DNA of 64,000 nucleotides from NCBI GenBank assembly GCA_002083405.1, contig LVWT01000059.1, positions 1 through 64,000 on the forward strand. The letters run 5' to 3'. Positions 53,623 through 60,567 of this stretch are shown here, one piece after another; positions within the stretch are counted from its first letter, which is position 1; every line of letters starts with the position of its first letter. Origin of the DNA: Nitrospira sp. SG-bin2 (GTDB lineage: Bacteria > Nitrospirota > Nitrospiria > Nitrospirales > Nitrospiraceae). Below the pieces are notes generated by a model. It made no database searches and was not told where the DNA came from. It saw only the letters and a program-made list of their open reading frames with translations. The position numbers and the translations under genes are program-made.

Positions 53623-55272
53623 ATGCCCACGCATCCCCTGGCAGGACAACCGGCGCCGCCTTCCAGTCTCATCGATCCTCACACACTGCTGACCGCCTAT
53701 CTGGACGAGAGACCGGACCCGGCCATTCGTGCGCAACGAGTCTCGTTCGGCACATCCGGGCATCGCGGCTCGTCCCTGAAGCGAAGTTTCAATGAGCGGC
53801 ATATTCTCGCCGTCACCCAAGCGATCTGCGACTACCGCCTCGGCCAGGCCACGACCGGACCACTGTATCTCGGCATCGACACCCATGCGCTGTCGCAACC
53901 GGCCTGCGACTCGGCTCTGGAAGTCCTGGCCGCCAACGGCGTGGAGGTGATGATCGATAGGGACGGCGGCTACACGCCGACACCCGTCATCTCACATGCC
54001 ATCCTCACCTATAACCATGGCCGAACATCGGGATTGGCCGACGGCATCGTCATTACCCCATCCCACAATCCACCGGAAGACGGCGGCATCAAATACAACC
54101 CGCCCCAGGGTGGACCGGCCGATACGCAGGTCACCAAGTGGATTGAAGACCGTGCAAACGCGCTCCTGGCCGCCGGCCTCCAAGGCGTCAAGCGGCTTCC
54201 CCTCGATCAAGCCAGGCGCACCCCGACCACGCATCGGCATGACTATATCGACGCCTACGTCAGCGATCTTGGCAACGTGATTGATATGGAAACGATTAAG
54301 ACGGCCAAGCTACGGCTCGGGATCGACCCCCTCGGTGGTTCCGGGATCGCCTACTGGCAACCGATTGCTGACCGCTACGGGTTGAACATTGAGGTCGTGA
54401 ATCCGACTGTCGATCCCACCTTTCGCTTCATGCCGCTGGATTGGGACGGGAAGATCCGCATGGACTGTTCCTCTCCCTTTGCCATGGCGAACCTGATCGC
54501 GCTCAAAGACCGGTTCGATGTGGCCTTCGGCAACGACGCCGACAATGACCGGCATGGTATCGTCACGCCCTCCGCCGGATTGATGAACCCGAATCACTAC
54601 CTTGCCGTCTCGATCTTCTATCTGTTTTCCCATCGCCATGGATGGAGCCCCGCCGCCGGTATCGGCAAGACGCTGGTCAGCAGCAGCCTCATCGATCGCG
54701 TTGCCGCAACACTCAAGCGGAAATTGGTCGAAGTTCCAGTGGGCTTCAAATGGTTCGTCAACGGCTTGCTGGACGGCTCCCTCGGTTTCGGCGGAGAAGA
54801 AAGCGCAGGCGCGTCATTCTTGCGGCGGGACGGCACCGTCTGGTCCACCGACAAGGATGGCATCATCATGAATCTGTTGGCCGCAGAGATGATGGCCAAA
54901 ACCGGCAAGGATCCGGCGCAGCTCTATCGCGACCTGACGAAGGAATTGGGCGAGCCGGTCTATGAACGCATCGACGCACCGGCCACAACGGAGCAGAAAG
55001 CCATTCTGTCGAAGCTCTCCCCCGACCAGGTGAAAGCCACCGAATTAGCCGGAGAGAAAATTGTCGCGATGCTGACGACTGCACCGGGTAACGGCGCGGC
55101 GGTTGGGGGGCTCAAGGTGGTGACTGACCAGGGCTGGTTCGCCGCCAGGCCGTCGGGGACCGAGGATGTGTACAAGCTCTACGCAGAAAGCTTCCGGGGG
55201 AAAGACCATCTCACGAAGATTCAGGCAGAGGCGCAGGACATTGTGGCAAAGGCCTTGGCAGCACACTCGTAA
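53623..55272 (+). CDS. pgm: Phosphoglucomutase (alpha-D-glucose-specific)
   Basis: Cytosolic enzyme interconverting glucose 1-phosphate and glucose 6-phosphate, feeding glycogen and cell-envelope sugars. Family motifs: FGTSGHRGSS near the N-terminus, active-site phosphoserine loop GIVITPSHNPPEDGGIKYNPP, metal-binding FGNDADNDRHGIV, sugar-binding FGGEESAGASFLRRDG, and phosphate-binding RPSGTEDVYKLYAES. Length 549 aa matches the bacterial Pgm type (about 545). A TTGACA-N17-TACACC sequence ends about eight bases before the ATG and could be a promoter, but it would leave almost no leader. Confidence 0.95.
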   Translation: MPTHPLAGQPAPPSSLIDPHTLLTAYLDERPDPAIRAQRVSFGTSGHRGSSLKRSFNERHILAVTQAICDYRLGQATTGPLYLGIDTHALSQPACDSALEVLAANGVEVMIDRDGGYTPTPVISHAILTYNHGRTSGLADGIVITPSHNPPEDGGIKYNPPQGGPADTQVTKWIEDRANALLAAGLQGVKRLPLDQARRTPTTHRHDYIDAYVSDLGNVIDMETIKTAKLRLGIDPLGGSGIAYWQPIADRYGLNIEVVNPTVDPTFRFMPLDWDGKIRMDCSSPFAMANLIALKDRFDVAFGNDADNDRHGIVTPSAGLMNPNHYLAVSIFYLFSHRHGWSPAAGIGKTLVSSSLIDRVAATLKRKLVEVPVGFKWFVNGLLDGSLGFGGEESAGASFLRRDGTVWSTDKDGIIMNLLAAEMMAKTGKDPAQLYRDLTKELGEPVYERIDAPATTEQKAILSKLSPDQVKATELAGEKIVAMLTTAPGNGAAVGGLKVVTDQGWFAARPSGTEDVYKLYAESFRGKDHLTKIQAEAQDIVAKALAAHS

Positions 55273-55311
55273 CGACACCCGCTGCCATGTTCGGCGCGCA
55301 TAATTGCATGC

Positions 55312-55527
55312 ATGTTTGAGATCGGCAGCACAGCGGTCCTGATCTGGGGACTCATCTTTGGGTCTCTCGGCGCGGGATTCGCGATCTATGGAAAACGGCA
55401 AAAGGCGATCGTTCCGCTCTGCGTAGGGGTTGCCCTCTGTGTCGTCCCCTATTTCATTGCCAACGTCTATGTGCTTGTCGCCGTCGGTTGTGTCTTGGCC
55501 GCTATTCCGTATTTCGTGCGCTGGTGA
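55312..55527 (+). CDS. Small hydrophobic membrane protein (71 aa)
   Basis: Predicted inner-membrane protein with two to three hydrophobic segments (residues about 5-24, 32-49, 50-68) separated by a basic YGKRQKA loop. Similar small proteins are often annotated loosely as amino-acid transport proteins, but I know no experimental function. It follows pgm by 39 bases on the same strand and may be co-transcribed. Confidence 0.65.
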   Translation: MFEIGSTAVLIWGLIFGSLGAGFAIYGKRQKAIVPLCVGVALCVVPYFIANVYVLVAVGCVLAAIPYFVRW

Positions 55528-55555
55528 CGCGACGTGCACGAACGAGGGAATAACG

Positions 55556-56335
55556 TCATTGTGCGGGATGATTGTTGGCCAAAAGGATCGGTTGCATCGC
55601 CAGACCTTTGCGAACACCAGACCATAGTACGGTGGGCGCTGTTAACGCCTCATAGGCCTGTCTGACCGAATCAACTGTAAAGACCTGCGTCGCATCCGGG
55701 GCTCCCTCCTTGCTGCTATCCACTGACGGCACAAGGACCATCTGAAGACCGGCCTGCCGGGCTGCCGATACTTTTAATCCGACCCCACCGACCGCCCCGA
55801 TATGACCGTCTGAGGTGATCGTACCGGTGATCACACGATTCCGGGGAATCGATTCCCCTTTTGCCATGGCCGCGACTGCGAGGCCGACCATAGCCGAAAG
55901 ACTGGGACCATCGATGATGAGGCCCGGTTCGAGTGCCCCCAGTCCCACACTCCAGGAGTCACTGGAGAGGCCGAGCGCGCGCGCTGTGTTCACAATCGCC
56001 TGTTTCGCAGCGGTTTGCGTCATCATCGAAAACCGGCCAGGCCCCACCGTAAAATGAACTTCGAGCCCCTCGGCGTCCTTCCGCGTCGCAAAGACCACCA
56101 TGACATAGATGACCTTCCCGCTATACGTGACCTTTCCCGTGGGAGATTCCTCCATCAGAACACACAAGAGCGGAATATACTGTTCGCGCGGATCGGCATC
56201 AGGGCCGGCTGCATCTGCAACGCCCGCCAGGCACAACACACTCAGCAGCAAAACCACGCACCCTATCGATACAGAATCAATCCCATAGCGAGAACATCGG
56301 CGGACTCGGCTCCAACTGATTGCCCGACTGTTCAT
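55556..56335 (-). CDS. Secreted Lon-type (S16) protease domain protein without ATPase (259 aa)
   Basis: Predicted periplasmic or anchored serine-lysine protease. A long signal segment (about residues 20-43, ending VADA-AG) is followed directly by a Lon proteolytic-domain-like region: DGPSLSAMVGLAVAAM places Ser145 as nucleophile and GAVGGVGLKVSAARQAG places Lys188 as general base, with TGTITSDGHIG between. No AAA+ or Lon N-domain is present. ATG 56335 has AAGGGGAG upstream; the open frame extends to 56485. The substrate and the energy source, if any, are unknown. Confidence 0.78.
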   Translation of the reverse strand: MNSRAISWSRVRRCSRYGIDSVSIGCVVLLLSVLCLAGVADAAGPDADPREQYIPLLCVLMEESPTGKVTYSGKVIYVMVVFATRKDAEGLEVHFTVGPGRFSMMTQTAAKQAIVNTARALGLSSDSWSVGLGALEPGLIIDGPSLSAMVGLAVAAMAKGESIPRNRVITGTITSDGHIGAVGGVGLKVSAARQAGLQMVLVPSVDSSKEGAPDATQVFTVDSVRQAYEALTAPTVLWSGVRKGLAMQPILLANNHPAQ

Positions 56336-56630
56336 GACTCGCTCCCCTTGGTACCGGTTGCCTACCTTTATCGGCAGACTCGTCTTCCGGCATAAGAGGC
56401 AGTCTGATCGTGACCTCAGCGGGAGAAACAGCTGAATGGCTGAATCTGTTTGACAGGCGCCGCGTAGAACCGTGAGGCGAGACAACAGGCATGACGTGGG
56501 CGTGGCTTGCAGTCCAGGATTGCAGCCATCAGGGCCGCAACGAAATCACGCATCAAACAAGGTACGCTTGAAGCAGGTGCGCCTATGGGGGCCTATTGTG
56601 GTTATTACCGTCTACGCACAGAAGTGGCAC

Positions 56631-57308
56631 TCAGTTCGAACGAGGCGAGATCGCAATCCGGCGGAAGACTTCCGCATAGGCACCGGCGGGGGCGCTGGCT
56701 TTGGGGTCGGCGAACACGGCGCGCCAGCGGTTCAATCCCAACACGCCTTCTCCATAGGGGATCGTCGCCACCTGGCTGCGGTGCTCGGCAATCGCCAGCA
56801 TCTTTTTCGCCACGTAGTCGTCGATATATTCCAGCCGATTCCAGGTTGCGAGCGGCCCCCATATTTCATAGGCCCAGAGGCCGGCGGTCGGGATCATGCC
56901 TGATTCAAGCACGCATTCCCTCGCCAACTTGCCGGCCAGCCGATGCGCCGGATGCCGGTCGAGCTCCTCATCCAGTGTATAGACCTCCGCCAGCTGCATA
57001 CGGCTGAGCAGCTCGACCAGTTGCTGTTTCACAACGCGAACGTTGATCTCCTCCACAGCGTCCGGCTGGTCGAGAAAGATGACTTCCTTCACGCCCAACA
57101 CCTTGGCGGCACGGAGCGCCTCTTCCCGTCTTGTCTCCGCCATCCGCTGTTCGGTCCAGCCAAACGGATTCGACGCCCGGCCTCCGTTCGTGATGACGAC
57201 TGAGGTAATCGTTTTCTGAGACTCGACCAGCTTGGCTGCGGTGCCACCCATCCCGATTTCCATATCATCCGGGTGGGCGCTGACGATGACGACATGGTGC
57301 TTCATCAT
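56631..57308 (-). CDS. PIG-L/LmbE-family N-acetyl sugar deacetylase (BshB-like)
   Basis: Zinc-dependent deacetylase of the GlcNAc-PI/bacillithiol/mycothiol family. The metal motif AHPDDMEIG is at residues 11-19, followed by VITNGG(R)AS, a TRREEALRAAKVLGV helix and a HPAHRLAG metal-ligand motif. Length 225 aa is typical of BshB1. Low-molecular-weight thiol synthesis is possible, but no ligase (BshC) or glycosyltransferase (BshA) is adjacent. It starts six bases after lipA stop, so it is probably in the lipA operon. Confidence 0.88.
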   Translation of the reverse strand: MMKHHVVIVSAHPDDMEIGMGGTAAKLVESQKTITSVVITNGGRASNPFGWTEQRMAETRREEALRAAKVLGVKEVIFLDQPDAVEEINVRVVKQQLVELLSRMQLAEVYTLDEELDRHPAHRLAGKLARECVLESGMIPTAGLWAYEIWGPLATWNRLEYIDDYVAKKMLAIAEHRSQVATIPYGEGVLGLNRWRAVFADPKASAPAGAYAEVFRRIAISPRSN

Positions 57309-57314
57309 CCTGCT

Positions 57315-58214
57315 CTACGGTTCAGAACCGACCTGCTGTTCGGCGTGATAGGAGCTGCGGACGAGTGGACCTGATTCGACATGGGTAAAGCCCATCACGA
57401 AGCCTTCCTCTTTCAGCGTCTCAAACTCAACCGGATCGTAGAACCGCGCGACGGGCAAATGCTCCCTTGTCGGCTGAAGATACTGACCGATCGTGATGAT
57501 ATCGCACTTGACGGTGCGCAAGTCGCGCATGACTTCCCGCGCTTCATCCAGCGTCTCTCCCATGCCCAGAATCAATCCTGACTTAGTCGTCATGCCGCAT
57601 TGCTTGGCCTGACCGAGCAATTCGATCGACCGTTGATACTTTCCCTGCGGCCTGATCGACGGGAACAGCCGCCGGACGGTTTCGATGTTGTGATTGAGTA
57701 TCTCGGGTTTCTCCGCGCACACCATCGCCAGCGCGTCCTCGCTGCCTTCAAAATCAGGTATCAAGACTTCAATCGTGCAGTTTGGACTGAGCCGTCTCGT
57801 CTGCCGGATCGTTTCGACAAAGACGGCCGCCCCGCCGTCGGCCAGTTCATCCCGATTCACCGACGTGATGACGGCATGGCGCAACCCCAGGGCCTGTACG
57901 GCCTCTGCCACACGCCGCGGCTCTTCATGATCCACCGCGAGCGGGCGGCCCGTTTCCACCGAACAATAATGGCACCGTCTGGTGCAGATATCGCCCAGGA
58001 TCAAAAACGTGGCGGTACGGGCATTCCAACATTCCCAGCGATTCGGACAACGCGCTTCTTCGCAGATGGTATGCAGATTGAGCCGTTCCATCGTCTGTTT
58101 GATATCCAGATAGTCCGGACCGGTTGTGGCCTCAACTTTGAACCAGGATGGGAGGCGCGGACGGCCGATGGGAGATGAAGAGGGTCGAAGATGATCAAGA
58201 GGGATAAAGCTCAT
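57315..58214 (-). CDS. lipA: Lipoyl synthase
   Basis: Radical-SAM enzyme inserting sulfur at C6 and C8 of protein-bound octanoate to make lipoate. It contains both Fe-S sites: the auxiliary cluster motif CEEARCPNRWEC and the radical-SAM motif CTRRCHYCSV, plus the C-terminal RSSYHAEQ containing the conserved Ser ligand. Length 299 aa is normal. Its start overlaps the upstream unknown gene (ATGA at 58211-58214), while the deacetylase gene follows closely. Confidence 0.96.
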   Translation of the reverse strand: MSFIPLDHLRPSSSPIGRPRLPSWFKVEATTGPDYLDIKQTMERLNLHTICEEARCPNRWECWNARTATFLILGDICTRRCHYCSVETGRPLAVDHEEPRRVAEAVQALGLRHAVITSVNRDELADGGAAVFVETIRQTRRLSPNCTIEVLIPDFEGSEDALAMVCAEKPEILNHNIETVRRLFPSIRPQGKYQRSIELLGQAKQCGMTTKSGLILGMGETLDEAREVMRDLRTVKCDIITIGQYLQPTREHLPVARFYDPVEFETLKEEGFVMGFTHVESGPLVRSSYHAEQQVGSEP

Positions 58215-58585
58215 GAGAGGCTGTTCCTATGCGAACCCTGACGGCACCAGCTCAAGAGCCTTGACAAGAAGCCGGCTCGCTCCGGCTCCGCTTCCGGTGG
58301 ATCAGGATACTCGACCCAGAGTTCCTGCGAGCCAAGATACAGGCCGTTGCTGAAGCTCTTCTGCGTCTTGAGTTGCCGATAGCCCCGGCTCTGCAAGAGC
58401 TGGATCATGGCCAGCAGCGCGGCATCCTGAGTCGGGAACAGCTCTGTCGCGACACGGACCGCTTCATAGCGCAGCAGCCCCCGGTAGCTCTCCCCCACTC
58501 GTTCGAACTCGACCGGCCGGCTGAATCCCCTCACCCGATCGTCAAGTCCGGCCAACTGATGCTTATCACAGCCCGCTCCGCTCAT
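58211..58585 (-). CDS. Unknown protein coupled to lipA (124 aa)
   Basis: I do not recognise a family. It is a soluble, mixed alpha/beta protein with no signal peptide; notable stretches are FPTQDAALLAMIQLLQSRGYRQLKTQ and SFSNGLYLGSQELWVEYPDPPE, and a single Cys near each end. It overlaps lipA by ATGA and begins three bases after the preceding unknown gene, so three or four genes form a tight unit. A role in lipoylation is possible from position only. Confidence 0.65.
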   Translation of the reverse strand: MSGAGCDKHQLAGLDDRVRGFSRPVEFERVGESYRGLLRYEAVRVATELFPTQDAALLAMIQLLQSRGYRQLKTQKSFSNGLYLGSQELWVEYPDPPEAEPERAGFLSRLLSWCRQGSHRNSLS

Positions 58586-58588
58586 ACG

Positions 58589-58954
58589 TCATGCCAGCGC
58601 GCGAAACACCGCCACAAGATCGCTCAACGCGATGGTCTTATTGCGGAGCACGGATCGCTCCGCCTGAATGGCATCGCGTAACGTCTTGTCCGCCGAACCC
58701 GACTTCATACAGGAGGCGCCTAGCGCCAGAATACGCTCGCACTCGTCGGTGAGTTTCTTCTTGACGACAGGATTCACGGCAAGAATGTCCATGAGTTGGC
58801 GCCTGGTGTCGGCAAGATGCGCTTGCAGATCCTCCTCCGGATAACCAGCGCGGGCGGCTTCATCGAAACAGCGATCGAGATACTGGGTTAAAAACACGTA
58901 GAGGCGCACAAGCGCAGCGGCTAAGTCGATCTGATCTTTGGTGGTTGTCGCCAT
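58589..58954 (-). CDS. Helical protein of unknown function (121 aa)
   Basis: No named family recognised. The predicted cytosolic protein is mostly helical (IDLAAALVRLYVFLTQYLDRCFDEAA; DLQAHLADTRRQLMDILAVNPVV; ERILALGASCMKSG). The open frame extends to 58972, but MATTTKDQIDL (ATG 58954) is a more natural start. It stops three bases before the next gene, which in turn overlaps lipA. Possibly the first gene of that operon. Confidence 0.65.
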   Translation of the reverse strand: MATTTKDQIDLAAALVRLYVFLTQYLDRCFDEAARAGYPEEDLQAHLADTRRQLMDILAVNPVVKKKLTDECERILALGASCMKSGSADKTLRDAIQAERSVLRNKTIALSDLVAVFRALA

Positions 58955-59015
58955 GAAGGGCCTCGCTCTCATGAAGCAGCATTGTTGTCTGTCTCGTTGT
59001 CGCCCGGTCTCTCTG

Positions 59016-59059
59016 GTCTATCTGGCATGAACAAGACAGACGAAACAGACCAGATAGAC
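59016..59059. repeat. Inverted repeat in the spacer downstream of the Rieske gene
   Basis: GTCTATCTGG (59016-59025) is exactly complementary to CCAGATAGAC (59050-59059), with a 24-base loop that itself contains AGACAGACGAAACAGAC-type repeats matching TCTGTCTCGTT upstream (58988 onward). Without a T-tract it is not a standard terminator. The function is unknown. Confidence 0.5.
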
Positions 59060-59076
59060 TTGCGACGCATCACGAT

Positions 59077-59382
59077 CTACAGCAGCGCTTTCACATCGCT
59101 GCCCTCGACCTTCACCTGATAGACCTGAACTTTGCCCGACGGATTGTTCACACAGGTGCCGGTCGCCACATTGAACTGCCATCCATGCCAAGGACAGGTG
59201 ACCACGCTACCTTCGACCTCTCCTTCCCCAAGCGGCCCGCCGCGATGGAGACAGGTATTGTCGACCACATGAAAGGCGCCGTCTACATTGAAGACAGCCA
59301 CGGTCTTGCCGTTGACTTCGGCAACCATCCCGTGGCCCGGTTGCACATCGGCTGTTCCCGCCACCCGCACAAACTCCGCCAT
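59077..59382 (-). CDS. Rieske [2Fe-2S] ferredoxin-like protein (101 aa)
   Basis: Small cytosolic Rieske domain as found in NirD/MocE-type electron carriers. The cluster ligands are in CLHRGGPLG and CPWHGWQF (two Cys, two His), and the surrounding AGTADVQPGHGMVAEV...VFNVDGAFHVVDNT is typical. It is upstream of a 105-bp spacer and downstream of the Mrp carrier gene by 23 bases in the same direction, so the Fe-S carrier could help assemble its cluster (inference). The partner enzyme is not apparent. Confidence 0.88.
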   Translation of the reverse strand: MAEFVRVAGTADVQPGHGMVAEVNGKTVAVFNVDGAFHVVDNTCLHRGGPLGEGEVEGSVVTCPWHGWQFNVATGTCVNNPSGKVQVYQVKVEGSDVKALL

Positions 59383-59405
59383 GACCGTCCTCCCCCTCGC
59401 GTGAA

Positions 59406-60281
59406 TCAGTTCGTCGTAAACGGTTGCTTGATTTTCTTGAGCAAACTGTCGATAGACGGGCCGCTCTTTTCAGTCCCCCCGACTTCGGCCATGATCTTCC
59501 TGGCGATCTCCCTGAAGGCCGCAGCCTGAGGCGACGCCGGATCGGCGGTGACGATCGGATGCCCGCTGTCGCCGCCGTCGCGGATGGCCGGATCAATCGG
59601 AATTCGCCCGAGAAAGGGCACGCCCAGCTTTTCAGCCGCCCGCTCCCCGCCCCCGTGCGAAAAAATCTCCGTTCGTTCGCCGCAATGGCCGCACAGGAAG
59701 AAACTCATATTCTCGATGATGCCCAGCAGCGGCACATTCACCTTCTGAAACATGGCCATGCCCTTGCGCACATCGTAGAGCGCCACTTCTTGCGGCGTCG
59801 TCACCGTGATCGCGCCGGCCAGCGGCACCATTTGAGAGAGCGACAACTGCACATCGCCGGTGCCGGGCGGCAAATCGATCAGCAGATAATCCAGATCGCC
59901 CCACAAGACATCCCGGAAGAATGCCTGGAGATATTGATGGACCATCGGACCGCGCCAGACCAACGGTGCATCTTCCGGCACCAGAAATGCCATGGAGATG
60001 AGCTTGACCCCGTAATTTTCAACCGGCACGATCTTGCCGTCCTGTTGTTCCGGCCCCTTGGTGCTCCCCATCATCATCGGAATATTGGGCCCGTACAGAT
60101 CGGCATCCAGCAGTCCGACTCTCGCACCGGCCAGCGCCATCGCACAGGCGAGATTCGACGCGACGGTTGATTTGCCGACACCGCCTTTGCCGCTGCTGAC
60201 CGCGATCACATGCTTGACGCCCGGAATCAAATTGGCGGTTCCCTGCGGCGCTTGTCCACCGTGGGTATGTTCCTCTGCCAT
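59406..60281 (-). CDS. Mrp/ApbC-family Fe-S cluster carrier ATPase
   Basis: Cytosolic P-loop ATPase transferring [4Fe-4S] clusters to target proteins. The deviant Walker A VSSGKGGVGKSTVASNLA, LLDADLYGPNIPMMMG, switch region LIDLPPGTGDVQLSLSQ and the cluster-ligating Cys-x-x-Cys in FFLCGHCGE are all present. It is of the shorter NBP35/Mrp type without the N-terminal DUF59 domain. The downstream Rieske gene suggests a cluster client. Confidence 0.92.
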   Translation of the reverse strand: MAEEHTHGGQAPQGTANLIPGVKHVIAVSSGKGGVGKSTVASNLACAMALAGARVGLLDADLYGPNIPMMMGSTKGPEQQDGKIVPVENYGVKLISMAFLVPEDAPLVWRGPMVHQYLQAFFRDVLWGDLDYLLIDLPPGTGDVQLSLSQMVPLAGAITVTTPQEVALYDVRKGMAMFQKVNVPLLGIIENMSFFLCGHCGERTEIFSHGGGERAAEKLGVPFLGRIPIDPAIRDGGDSGHPIVTADPASPQAAAFREIARKIMAEVGGTEKSGPSIDSLLKKIKQPFTTN

Positions 60282-60567
60282 GACCTATTCCTCCCTCACT
60301 CCCGCGTCACGCACCAGGCCGTGACACTCCTAGAGACCAGTCTGACTGTATCAACCATGTCATCATAAGCGATGCAGGAAGAGAAAGGAAATGGGCCGGT
60401 CGGACCATACAGACGATGGCCCGACCGGGACATCCTGAGCCCCCATGGTTCATGACGGTCCTTGCGAACTCGACCACGCAACACTGCACACTCGTAATCG
60501 ATGACCGATGACGATGCTCCATGTATACTGACGGTATTCGAATCGTTCGTTCTTTTCGGGAGCGCCC

